DNA of 13,482 nucleotides from Candidatus Saccharimonadota bacterium (GTDB lineage: Bacteria > Patescibacteriota > Saccharimonadia > Saccharimonadales > Saccharimonadaceae), in the NCBI GenBank assembly GCA_002861585.1, contig PJQJ01000002.1:34903-48384 (forward strand), written 5' to 3'. Shown one piece after another: positions 7,101 through 13,482 of this stretch. How positions within the stretch are numbered: the first letter of the stretch is position 1; each line of letters begins with the position of its first letter. A program made the translations under genes and the position numbers. Below the pieces are notes generated by a model, which searched no databases, was not told the origin of the DNA, and was given only the letters and a program-made list of their open reading frames with translations.

Positions 7101-10100
7101 CGGATCCCACTCATGCACTCCTGAAAGATTAGCCATATCAGTCTCTTTTGTAATGCGATGAAGGATATCGTAGTGGACGCGCTTACTAAAGCCATTTGGC
7201 TCAATACTGCCTTGAATGTGCATCTGCGAGTAACCAGCAGTGCCACTGGTAACGAGAGCATATCCAAGTAGCATCTCTTTATTGTGACCTTCGCAATTAT
7301 CAAGGTTGGAATCAAAATGCTCATAACTACCAATGACCGTGCACCGATACACCGGAACTGTTGCAACCCTGTTGCTTGGTTGTGTGTAGATATGTCCTAT
7401 CAGCCCTAAAACAGTCTGTCCTTCACAGGCAGGGTCGAATGAAGTAAATTCATCCCAGCTAATCTTACAGCTATAGAGTGGACGAGTGCCTGATTCAGCG
7501 TTTAGGAGAAGTCGACCGAGCGGACCCTCGACTCTATAACCACTTGGCATACCTGTGGTAGTAATAAAATGATCACCGTTCGTGGTACTGATGTATCGAT
7601 TCAGTACCACAGAGTAAGCCGAATAATCAAAGGTATGACGCATACGGTTTGCACCATCGGTAGCGGCCGGTGCAGTAACAGCACTAACACGACCGAGTGC
7701 ATCGTACTCTACTTGAGTTGTCGTAACTGTTTGATCAGCGTCAGTTCTAACACCAGCACTTAATGCATCATTAGCAATACTATCCCTCGCTCTTGTTATG
7801 CGACCAAATGAATCATATCTAAAGGTAGTTGATTCTTTATCTGGTTTTTCAACTAGTGCTAATCGGTTATTGAGATAATGCAACTTTGTAACATCACCGT
7901 CACTTGTCCTGAATGCACAGAGCATTCCTTCAGGGGCTTCGGAATAATCAGCCGCAACCGAACAGTTGCCGTCCTCATTGATACCTTTGTAGTGAAGCGT
8001 TGCATATCGTTTGGCGCTATCGATATTGTTCGGATCACTCATCGTTGCACCATCAGCGATCTTTTCTAATTTGGCTGGATTACCACTGTACTTGTACCGT
8101 AGTGCGGCTGGTTTACGATCATCTTGTGGTGTTGTTAATGAGATCAACTTACCCTCAACATCAAAGATATAGGTTCTGCCATCAACATCTTGAAGCGTGT
8201 ACGTTTGATCGGCATTTTTAGATAGTGTTGCGTCCTCATTGACCGGTGGCTTGTAGCCCGTACCGTTCCAAGCATATTCGTGTGTTTGACCGTCAGAATC
8301 ATAAAGGATGGCGCTGCCTGAGGTTGGCTGCAAGCGCTCGTACGCTACATCTCCATCAGCATCTGCACTCAACGTCCAGCCTTCTGGTAGTGGTTGTGTC
8401 TTACTCTTAAGCCATGAAGCCGGAACGGTTTGTGCTGGTATTATCTGTTGGCCATTCGCCTTTGCTTCAACCAATAGATTAATCGATGCCCCGACCGCCT
8501 GTTCAAAATATTCGACTGTTATTGGTATTTGCTGGCCCTTTTTAAACGTCTTAGGAGAAGTACTCCATAGTGTCGCCGCCTGTGCCGTCCATGAATCAAG
8601 TACTGTTTCATCAGCACCAAAGAGACCGGTTCCTACCTTAATACGAATTCCATCGTCTGTTGTTGCGCCAAACGTGTAGTCTCCATCAGCCGGTGCGGTA
8701 ATATATCCTTTCCAGCGCACCATAAAGTTATCACCCTGCAATCCGGCGGCAGGACCACCGCTTCCCCAGTTAAAGTTAACTTGGCTGTCATTGCGGACCA
8801 TCATGAGACGCATGGGATCGGTGTCATCAGCAGGGAATTTATGACTACCATCATCGGTGTAGTATCGACCTGTTAGCCCATTGTTCTGTGATACCGATTT
8901 CACACCGGTTTGCAGCCACTCTGGTGACACAACCTGCTCGCTTAGGACCTGCTTTCCGTCTAACGAAGCTTTCACGAATAGTTTGCTATAGGCAGTCCAA
9001 GTACCCTCAACGTAATCAACCCTTATCGGAACAGTCTGTCCAGCCTCTAGTGCGATGGAGGATCCATAGCAGATACCACTGTAACAACCCCCACTATAAA
9101 CCTGCTGATTATTTATCCAGGTTGTCATCCCGTCATCATTACTGCCACCAAAGGTATATGTACCCTTTACAGGTGCCGTAAAGAAGCCGGTCCATCGTGC
9201 CGAAAAGTTATCATCAGGAACGATGCCCGCCGCTGGAGATCCCAAGCTCCAATCAAATTCAACATTTCTATCGGTTCGTGATAAGACAGCCGGTCCTGTA
9301 AACGTCGTATTGTTGAAGTATTCCCCAACCAATCCTTTACGAGAACGCGCCGGCGAATTGTAATCAAAGTTAAGTCCAATACTGCCACCAAGAGCATTCA
9401 TTGTATGCGTGCCGCTGCTGGTGCTGGCATTTCCAGTGGCTAGATTGATATCGATTGGTCCTACTGTGTCATATGCCTGCGTGCCGTCCTTGCCGGTTCG
9501 TAAATCAACACGGAACGAGCGAACCCAGTCAGGATTAGTCTGCGTGGCGCCTCTTGTGTAGGTGTGCCAATAGTACGTCGTACCATCTTGAAGCAGACCG
9601 TCAGGTATTGTCCACTGCGGGCTGTCAATCCATCCGGAATTTACTAATGCACCAGTCTCAGCGTCGGGGCTCGTCGCTACTCGGAAGTAGTACTGCACTT
9701 TATCGCCATCAGCATCACCAACAGGGTTAACCCGAAGACTCTGCTGAGTATCGACAGTGACCTGCTTATCTATTGGCTCGACTGGAGTCGCAATCGGAGT
9801 TGGAGTGTCGTATGTCACGTGCATACCAAGCTCCGTCGGCTCAAACTGCTTAAATGTTGTATATGGCACGTTCTCACCATTTAGGATAAACCAACCACCC
9901 CACTGGCCATTCTTCATCATCCAGTCAACGGTGTTGTAAACACTAATCCACTGTCCGGTACTTACAAGTCCGTATGGTGAGGCGCTTGCATCGTGATAAC
10001 AATTAAACCCAAAACATGGTGCCCAAGATGTATTAAAGTAACGGTGTTCGTCCCCACCCGTCCAGTACTCGCGTTGCTTCTTTATAAGCTTTAGGTCCGC

Positions 10101-11321
10101 GCTCAGAAGTCTCTTGCCCTTTAGTTCATCAAAAGGAATCCTAAACATTGTTCGCCAATGTTTCCAACCATTATCGTACAGTGTTCCAGCATTCGGATCG
10201 CAGTAGCCACTATTACAGACATACCCATCTGATTTATATGCAATGAAGTTACCATATGTTCCACCTACGTCACGATAAAAAGACGGGTCAACTGCAATCG
10301 GGAAGCTATCCTTTGATAGATTCTTATACCATTCCGGTTCAAGTTGCAGACTAAGGGTGCTGTTTCTAACTGACCATTTAGCTCGCTGCTCGCTAATAAC
10401 ACCGCGCTTATTAACGCTCACACTAAGTGGTGCTAAAAAGAATTCACCGGCATCTATACCCTCTATCGCTAGAGCGCCATCGATAGTTGGATGTTTCAAG
10501 AGGGTAGTACCCTTTGAAACCGTGTAGACAAATGCACTAGGAGCAGTGCTATCTTTGAGAATCAACGTCTCCTTAAGCATATTACCGACTAACTCATACG
10601 TCACATCAACACTGGGCCATGCATCCTTGAAGGTAATAATCTCTTGATCATTAACTACTGATTTAACAGGCTTTACATTGCGAGCAAATTGCGGAGTGAT
10701 TGTGAACTTTTTATCCTTAAACTGAACGTCTATGCCTTCTTCGAATGGTTTTATTTGAGTACTAACATCACCGGCTTTTGTTTTAAATGAAGCTGGCTTT
10801 TTTGTTAACGGATTAGAAACGACAGGTTCGTCTAGGAGTGGGCTTTTAGGAGTAAACTGCAAATCATCAGTAATCTCAGGTTTTAAATCGACCCATTTAG
10901 CGTCTTTCTTAAAGTGCTTAGGAATAATTGAGTATTCCATTGTTCGACTGCCGTCCCTGTTGACAAAGGTTTTGGTTGTTGCTGTACGCTTTTCAACTTC
11001 TTCACGCACACGTTCACGATTTGATTCCTTTGCCTTTGGTTCACCGGCAAGACTTGGCGATTCGTTAAGCGCAGCCTGCTCTTTTGCATCTGCGGCTGGA
11101 GCAAATTTCGGCTGCTCATCGCCACCAAGCGGTTTTGCATCCTTCTGCTTTTCACCCATCAGGGGCAGACCGAGTGCCGCAACGCTAACCGGTTGCAGTG
11201 CACTAAATGTGAGACAAAGGCATAAAAAAACCAGCATTGTTCGCTGGGCACCCTTGTTGACGCTCTTTTTGTTTAGGTTTTTTTGGTTCTTACTGAAAAT
11301 GACAGAAAACGTTCTTTGCAC
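4125..11321 (-). CDS. Giant secreted RHS/YD-repeat protein with three PA14-like domains and a variable C-terminal tip
   Basis: About 2398 residues from GTG 11321. Signal peptide: basic NLNKKSVNKGAQR, then a hydrophobic core (29-42), and PVSVAA near 44-49. A charged linker follows, then an N-terminal beta-rich region with FPIAVDP, typical of the DNRLRE-type domain before RHS cores, and a fibronectin-like segment near 560-640. PA14-like domains lie at about 663-805 (GLVGEYFN, DDG), 815-972 (GLTGRYY, TTDDG) and 1485-1605 (YTFRIWSDNGVRMWIDDKLV). YD repeats run from about 985 to 2215, interrupted by a DUF5648-like module at about 1240-1357 (NGDHFITT, PLYSC, CEGQTVLG, PVYRC, LLGYAL) and by the third PA14. 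The core ends with GRFLSVDPIEGG (Asp 2220) and DPVNDFDLDGQ (2245), the usual junction to a variable toxin. The 153-residue tip has a long hydrophobic stretch and an Arg/Lys-rich tail. RHS cores form a shell around a tip toxin; PA14 modules often bind glycans. The upstream in-frame ATG at 11384 is rejected because it precedes the promoter and has no Shine-Dalgarno. Confidence 0.93.
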   Translation of the reverse strand: MQRTFSVIFSKNQKNLNKKSVNKGAQRTMLVFLCLCLTFSALQPVSVAALGLPLMGEKQKDAKPLGGDEQPKFAPAADAKEQAALNESPSLAGEPKAKESNRERVREEVEKRTATTKTFVNRDGSRTMEYSIIPKHFKKDAKWVDLKPEITDDLQFTPKSPLLDEPVVSNPLTKKPASFKTKAGDVSTQIKPFEEGIDVQFKDKKFTITPQFARNVKPVKSVVNDQEIITFKDAWPSVDVTYELVGNMLKETLILKDSTAPSAFVYTVSKGTTLLKHPTIDGALAIEGIDAGEFFLAPLSVSVNKRGVISEQRAKWSVRNSTLSLQLEPEWYKNLSKDSFPIAVDPSFYRDVGGTYGNFIAYKSDGYVCNSGYCDPNAGTLYDNGWKHWRTMFRIPFDELKGKRLLSADLKLIKKQREYWTGGDEHRYFNTSWAPCFGFNCYHDASASPYGLVSTGQWISVYNTVDWMMKNGQWGGWFILNGENVPYTTFKQFEPTELGMHVTYDTPTPIATPVEPIDKQVTVDTQQSLRVNPVGDADGDKVQYYFRVATSPDAETGALVNSGWIDSPQWTIPDGLLQDGTTYYWHTYTRGATQTNPDWVRSFRVDLRTGKDGTQAYDTVGPIDINLATGNASTSSGTHTMNALGGSIGLNFDYNSPARSRKGLVGEYFNNTTFTGPAVLSRTDRNVEFDWSLGSPAAGIVPDDNFSARWTGFFTAPVKGTYTFGGSNDDGMTTWINNQQVYSGGCYSGICYGSSIALEAGQTVPIRVDYVEGTWTAYSKLFVKASLDGKQVLSEQVVSPEWLQTGVKSVSQNNGLTGRYYTDDGSHKFPADDTDPMRLMMVRNDSQVNFNWGSGGPAAGLQGDNFMVRWKGYITAPADGDYTFGATTDDGIRIKVGTGLFGADETVLDSWTAQAATLWSTSPKTFKKGQQIPITVEYFEQAVGASINLLVEAKANGQQIIPAQTVPASWLKSKTQPLPEGWTLSADADGDVAYERLQPTSGSAILYDSDGQTHEYAWNGTGYKPPVNEDATLSKNADQTYTLQDVDGRTYIFDVEGKLISLTTPQDDRKPAALRYKYSGNPAKLEKIADGATMSDPNNIDSAKRYATLHYKGINEDGNCSVAADYSEAPEGMLCAFRTSDGDVTKLHYLNNRLALVEKPDKESTTFRYDSFGRITRARDSIANDALSAGVRTDADQTVTTTQVEYDALGRVSAVTAPAATDGANRMRHTFDYSAYSVVLNRYISTTNGDHFITTTGMPSGYRVEGPLGRLLLNAESGTRPLYSCKISWDEFTSFDPACEGQTVLGLIGHIYTQPSNRVATVPVYRCTVIGSYEHFDSNLDNCEGHNKEMLLGYALVTSGTAGYSQMHIQGSIEPNGFSKRVHYDILHRITKETDMANLSGVHEWDPVKDLLLSSTDASGLRSTTLYDSDDRPTDSYGPAPAEWFDAKGKPVQNVDKVPHTKTGYDEGITGPAVTYLKYGTNSKSLVGAPLLHATNISTTNTTQVSRYFGANSPVDGISTDWGFRATGKLSLPENGNYTFRIWSDNGVRMWIDDKLVIDSWSDSAQRSHPTFTFNNVGKSLHRVRIDYYHRTGDANFTLYVTPPNQTETADVAQYFTPAYSLVTSQTSYDANQKIGTVETKTTYDKPEYGLVKSTTIDPAGLNYSTTNTHEKSGEGFLRQKTKTLPGGGTTTYLHYGGLETRDNPCTSNITEAFNQAGMLKGRIEADPDGTGPLTGRSSETIYDESGQIVATRYNNDQWTCTRYDARGRTVETIIPARGDRAGRTITNNWKVDGNPLAVSTTDAEGTIRSTTDLLGRTVEYKDVFDNVTQNHYDSLGRLVKRTGPLALEEFVYDSFDRLIQQKIDGAIVAVPQYDQFGRLSRVDYPTAGQQKLDAITRDDSGRTTGLSYTLGDGTTKVSDQVVRSQSGQIVSGIENGQTKDYSYDKAGRLTSATIGAHQFSYGFTPSSCTGAASNPNAHKNSNRTSMSHTINGATTTTNYCYDQADRLEWSSDKDIASPVYDDHGNTTRLGSTWDGGTTVTEFFYDASGRNREVRQNWGALSTSYNRDAQDRITMRWVSENGTKKEALWYGYTGSGDTPDFARDSEWKITEKYFQLPGGVLLTTRPTETELAKKSVFSLPNTHGDIMTTTNANGIKTADHLYDPFGQLLSTFAPNNAGSTASFAWVGQHEKFSESALKLAPVQMGARVYIPILGRFLSVDPIEGGVENSYVYPPDPVNDFDLDGQMSIKGVAKGIGKYSEVIAYAGMAVGMGVCIVATAGACAVATVAVAVTGGVMSGFGVYARTSNVTSAVRTGVFSTGAALVSLKKVQFMGKTFGGMPKAVRWYGNNRNYRSARVALTKKPGIARAKSVVKYFAQKAATRGVITVGMHYFNKWRNR

Positions 11322-11329
11322 GCGACACA

Positions 11330-11336
11330 CTCCCCT
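11330..11336 (-). promoter_or_regulatory. Ribosome-binding site that fixes the RHS start
   Basis: AGGGGAG on the minus strand ends 8 bases before GTG 11321-11319, an ideal spacing. The protein from this GTG has a proper signal peptide, while the longer reading from ATG 11384 adds 21 residues encoded over the promoter. Confidence 0.7.
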
Positions 11337-11348
11337 AGTTGTCCTTTC

Positions 11349-11377
11349 AAAATATAAGAATAAGCATTGTTGTACAA
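11349..11377 (-). promoter_or_regulatory. Promoter candidate of the RHS gene
   Basis: TTGTAC (11377-11372) and TATTTT (11354-11349) are separated by 17 bases on the minus strand; an overlapping TATATT gives a 15-base spacer. The surrounding 60 bases are only about 25% GC. Transcription would start near 11343, upstream of the Shine-Dalgarno at 11336-11330. Confidence 0.5.
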
Positions 11378-11459
11378 TAGTCATTTTTATAGATTTTTGC
11401 GACGCAACTGCAATAACAGATTGAGTGTTGTGGAAAAGTTTATTGTAATCAAGCTACAA

Positions 11460-11494
11460 AGTAAGTATCCCGCCAGCCGCGCGGAATACTTACT
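11460..11494 (-). terminator. Hairpin terminator after the GC-rich gene
   Basis: AGTAAGTAT (11460-11468) and ATACTTACT (11486-11494) pair over 9 bp, and after one mismatch four further GC pairs extend the stem. On the minus strand it is followed by TTTGTA, a weak T-tract. It lies 45 bases past the TAG of the gene at 11540-11944 and upstream of the RHS promoter, so it probably separates the two units. Confidence 0.6.
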
Positions 11495-11539
11495 CCTTTC
11501 GCGGATGACGGGAATGATTATGCCAGAGGACCGGTTGGT

Positions 11540-11944
11540 CTACTCCGACTTGGCGAACGGCTCCACGTGCGCAGTGCCGTCCTTGCCAGCATCGCCAACG
11601 GCCTTCAGCAGGTCGATCAGCCACCGCAGCTCGGCCGGATCAGTGACTCGAGCGTGTGCGTTGAGGTCGACCCAGAAGAGATGGTGGTCGGCGTACTCCG
11701 CCTTGTTGCGCCGTTGTACGCCCGCCCCCGGATCGCGTGGGTCGAGGCTGTAGCTGAGGTACTGACGGACAGGACCGCGCTCGGGGCTGATGCCAGCGAA
11801 GTAGATCTCGCCCGGGCTGTAGCCTACCCGCCACGGCTCGTCGCCGACCTCGGCCAACGTGCCGCTGAATCCTCCCCACTGGTCCACGCCGGACTGCCGG
11901 AAAGTCTCCAGCAGCTCCGCTTCCAACACTTCGAGAGTTGCCAC
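11540..11944 (-). CDS. GC-rich hypothetical protein, probably acquired from a high-GC bacterium
   Basis: 134 residues from GTG 11944, chosen because AAGGAG (11955-11950) lies 5 bases upstream and because the in-frame ATG at 11980 sits inside the promoter. The product is soluble and acidic with no signal peptide or membrane segment. It starts with a helical part (LEVLEAELLETF), followed by WGGFSGTL, EPWRVGYSPGEIYFAGI and HHLFWVDLNAH, and ends in a helix (AELRWLIDLLKAVG). I do not recognise the family. Nearly all codons end in G or C and one 60-base stretch is 67% GC, against 25-45% on both sides, which points to transfer from a high-GC organism such as an actinobacterium. An open plus-strand frame over the same region is the usual shadow of GC-rich coding DNA. 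Function unknown. Confidence 0.75.
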   Translation of the reverse strand: MATLEVLEAELLETFRQSGVDQWGGFSGTLAEVGDEPWRVGYSPGEIYFAGISPERGPVRQYLSYSLDPRDPGAGVQRRNKAEYADHHLFWVDLNAHARVTDPAELRWLIDLLKAVGDAGKDGTAHVEPFAKSE

Positions 11945-11949
11945 CTTGG

Positions 11950-11955
11950 CTCCTT
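11950..11955 (-). promoter_or_regulatory. Ribosome-binding site that fixes the GC-rich gene start
   Basis: AAGGAG on the minus strand lies 5 bases before GTG 11944-11942. It supports the shorter start over the ATG at 11980, which would lie upstream of the predicted transcription start. Confidence 0.6.
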
Positions 11956-11979
11956 CACTTGACGATCTGGACAAATACA

Positions 11980-12008
11980 ACTATAAAATGTTTGCTATTT
12001 GTTTGCAA
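11980..12008 (-). promoter_or_regulatory. Sigma70-like promoter of the GC-rich gene
   Basis: TTGCAA (12008-12003) and TATAGT (11985-11980) are separated by exactly 17 bases on the minus strand. The promoter overlaps the 3' end of the upstream membrane-protein gene, and the predicted start of transcription is near 11973. It is AT-rich like the rest of the genome, unlike the gene it drives. Confidence 0.65.
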
Positions 12009-12387
12009 ATGACTCTTGCTGATCAGCAATAAAGCTCTCTATCGCAACCAGTACGAGTATAACCAGTAGGTTTCCGCCGTATAACGAAGTGGCACGCCAT
12101 TCATCGGAGAGTAGACCAGTAAGAAGGGGCGCTGTTGCCGCTACAATTAGCAGTAACCGTAGCCGCCATGAACTCCGCTTTACCAGAAGGATGCTGGCGG
12201 CAATCTGTACCCAAACAGTAGCTAAAAGAGTCAGCCCCACTATATTAGTAGAGACTGAATTAGGGTTGCCATTAAAATCAGTCGGACCAAGCGTCAACCA
12301 GGCACCGAGGGTCCAGTAGCCTCCGTACACTACCGACCAGACGCTAATAAGAATTGCTGGCGCTACACGCAGTAGATGCTTTACCAT
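11995..12387 (-). CDS. Four-helix membrane protein, unknown family
   Basis: 130 residues with hydrophobic segments at about 10-32, 49-69, 76-93 and 104-121, and a short polar C-terminus (ADQQESFANK). A hydrophilic loop (PTDFNGNPNSVSTN) between helices 1 and 2 and the basic KRSSWRLR between helices 2 and 3 suggest both termini lie inside. Codon use resembles the surrounding genome, not the GC-rich neighbour. ATG at 12387 has no Shine-Dalgarno; TAAAAT ends 6 bases upstream, the same leaderless-like arrangement as the gene at 3535-3795. It follows the DUF2130 gene by 31 bases on the same strand, so it could instead be co-transcribed with it. I recognise no family and claim no function. Confidence 0.75.
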   Translation of the reverse strand: MVKHLLRVAPAILISVWSVVYGGYWTLGAWLTLGPTDFNGNPNSVSTNIVGLTLLATVWVQIAASILLVKRSSWRLRLLLIVAATAPLLTGLLSDEWRATSLYGGNLLVILVLVAIESFIADQQESFANK

Positions 12388-12393
12388 ACAATT

Positions 12394-12399
12394 ATTTTA
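12394..12399 (-). promoter_or_regulatory. -10-like box immediately before the ATG at 12387 (leaderless candidate)
   Basis: TAAAAT on the minus strand is followed by AATTGT and then ATG. The six-base gap would put the transcription start at the start codon. The -35 region is weak, so this is tentative. Confidence 0.3.
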
Positions 12400-12418
12400 T
12401 CATTCTGTATTTCTAAAA

Positions 12419-13482
12419 TTATTCGTCACCGACTTCGAGTAGCTCTAGGCCTTTAATCTTTGGCATCGCACTCTGCCCAACGTGGCCTTGCATACTACCA
12501 ATAATATTTGCGGTGCCAAGTAGCAGCCGTTGTGCCTGCGCTTCGCGCTCGGCCCAAAACTTCGCATAGTAGGTGCGTTCTTTCGTGACTTGCAGGGTCA
12601 TCTCCTGATACGTCTCGACCATGGCTTCGACCTGCTGCACAAATTCGTGACTCGTCACAAAGCTAAAGAGCGCATCGGCCTTGGTGCCTCGGTTCTGCGC
12701 CAGAGCTTTTTGCAGGCCAGCATCAAGAAGGCTTTTGCGAAGTAGCATTGCTAGGATAATTGCCATGTGCGGCTTACAGACCCACACTCCATTGAACATA
12801 CCGATGTCTTCAGAGATCGTTTTAGGCATTACCTCAGTTACGATGATTGGAATATTCGCCTTTTCATTGCGCAGATCTTCCTTTAGTTTTGGCACCCAGC
12901 CATCAACCCAGTTTTTCGTACGCTTAATCTCCCATAACATGACACCACATTGTGTGCCGCGCGGGCTCCTAACGGCTTGGCGAATATCGCCACCGCGAGT
13001 TCCTTTTGCGATAGGGTTTACCTCGTCATCGCGAAATGTATTTGTAAGTTCAGTCTCGAGATCAAGCTCCATAATTTCACCCTGCAACTGCTGTGATCCT
13101 TGAGCGGCTTTACGCTGGGCTTCGTCCAGAGCCCTTTGCAGATCAGAAATCGTCTTATCACGGGCAGCTAAATTAAGCCGTTGTTTCTCGTCGGCCTCTT
13201 TGGTAGCAGCTTCGCGAATCTTACCCTCTTCTTCGGCGAGTTTCTTCTGCATCTCTAGCTGCACGTTCTCCTTGGCCCGGCGCTCCTCGCGAAGTTCTTG
13301 CATCAGCTCGCCTAGTTTTTCGCGAAGCTCTTTATTGGCCTCTTTTTCGCTGGCGGCGTCTTCTTGCAACCGTTTAACTGTGAGCTCCTGCTCGGACGCG
13401 GCCCTCTTTTGTACAGCCGCGGCTTCGGCTTCGATTCGTTTGCGGGCGATCTCCAGCTCCGCTTCGGCTTCTTTACGAGCTA
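12419..13482 (-). CDS. DUF2130 (COG4487) coiled-coil protein, N-terminus cut by window edge
   Basis: Open to the right edge: 353 codons are visible, with the true start beyond 13482. The first 135 or so visible residues are a continuous charged coiled coil (ARKEAEAELEIARKR, EKEANKELREKLGELMQELR). The DUF2130 domain follows: GEIMELDLETEL, NPIAKGTRGGDIRQAV, MLWEIKRTKNWVDGWVPKLK, IIVTEVMP, NGVWVCKP, then a helical C-terminal part with YYAKFWAEREAQ. This order of motifs is characteristic of DUF2130, whose biochemical role is not established. The Asp of GGDI (encoded at 12986-12988) and the E-x-K of WEIK (12931 to 12923) are spaced like the D/ExK core of PD-(D/E)XK nucleases, so a nuclease-like fold is possible. 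Any in-frame TTG or similar start inside the window would cut the coiled coil and is not believed. The protein ends in LLEVGDE with a TAA stop. Confidence 0.85.
   Translation of the reverse strand, partial: ARKEAEAELEIARKRIEAEAAAVQKRAASEQELTVKRLQEDAASEKEANKELREKLGELMQELREERRAKENVQLEMQKKLAEEEGKIREAATKEADEKQRLNLAARDKTISDLQRALDEAQRKAAQGSQQLQGEIMELDLETELTNTFRDDEVNPIAKGTRGGDIRQAVRSPRGTQCGVMLWEIKRTKNWVDGWVPKLKEDLRNEKANIPIIVTEVMPKTISEDIGMFNGVWVCKPHMAIILAMLLRKSLLDAGLQKALAQNRGTKADALFSFVTSHEFVQQVEAMVETYQEMTLQVTKERTYYAKFWAEREAQAQRLLLGTANIIGSMQGHVGQSAMPKIKGLELLEVGDE

Noticed and set aside
8308..8679. Plus-strand open frame of 123 codons inside the RHS gene
   Set aside because: Antisense to the second PA14-like domain; no ribosome-binding site and no protein-like features.
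11322..11384. N-terminal extension of the RHS protein from ATG 11384
   Set aside because: No Shine-Dalgarno, and the segment contains the probable promoter; GTG 11321 has an ideally spaced AGGGGAG and gives a clean signal peptide.
11567..11962. Plus-strand open frame of 131 codons across the GC-rich region
   Set aside because: Open antisense frames are expected in GC-rich coding DNA. The minus-strand frame has the promoter, Shine-Dalgarno, codon bias and terminator.
11945..11980. Longer version of the GC-rich gene starting at ATG 11980
   Set aside because: The ATG overlaps the -10 box and lies upstream of the predicted transcription start; the extension is not GC-rich like the rest.
12419..13369. 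DUF2130 gene starting at TTG 13369
   Set aside because: The frame stays open to 13482 and encodes an uninterrupted coiled coil, so the true start lies outside the window.
1..13482. tRNA, rRNA, CRISPR arrays, transposase genes or insertion-sequence ends
   Set aside because: None seen by eye on either strand; no regularly spaced repeats, no transposase-like frames. Short RNAs could be missed without a covariance search.

Overview
The window looks like a chromosome fragment of a reduced-genome bacterium from the candidate phyla radiation, most likely a Saccharibacteria (TM7) relative. This is inferred from the gene mix and not from a marker gene: a moderate-GC genome with standard stop codons, a GlsB/YeaQ-type membrane protein, a NhaA antiporter, a DUF2130 protein, many tiny membrane proteins, and a giant PA14/RHS surface protein whose core ends in an actinobacterial-style signature. 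Several parts have an actinobacterial flavour (the GuaB1-type enzyme, the RHS core, one GC-rich gene). That would fit an epibiont of Actinobacteria, but it is not proof.

Layout. 1-1022 (minus, cut by the left edge): a GuaB1-type member of the IMP dehydrogenase/GMP reductase family with a CBS pair, with its own sigma70-like promoter and a strong Shine-Dalgarno. 1218-1490 (minus): GlsB/YeaQ/YmgE-family membrane protein with an intrinsic terminator. 1491-1912 has no intact gene. It holds a long bidirectional hairpin terminator, a small frameshifted ORF, an extended -10 promoter and a leader hairpin before nhaA. 1913-3103 (plus): NhaA Na+/H+ antiporter, starting at TTG. 3171-4125 (minus): three small membrane proteins of unknown family.

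4128-11321 (minus), more than half of the window, is one secreted RHS/YD-repeat protein of about 2398 residues with three PA14-like domains, a DUF5648-like insertion and a 153-residue C-terminal tip. Its stop codon overlaps by one base the GTG start of a 100-residue two-helix membrane protein, the arrangement expected of a polymorphic toxin followed by its immunity gene. 11540-11944 (minus) is a GC-rich foreign-looking gene between an AT-rich promoter and a hairpin terminator. 11995-12387 (minus) is a four-helix membrane protein. 12419-13482 (minus, cut by the right edge) is a coiled-coil DUF2130 protein.

Functionally the window combines purine salvage (GuaB1), ion and envelope homeostasis (NhaA, GlsB, small membrane proteins) and a large contact-type surface or effector protein with candidate immunity partners. 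The RHS tip plus the coupled membrane ORF is the best candidate for an undescribed system: the tip carries a long hydrophobic segment and a basic tail and shows no toxin family I recognise.
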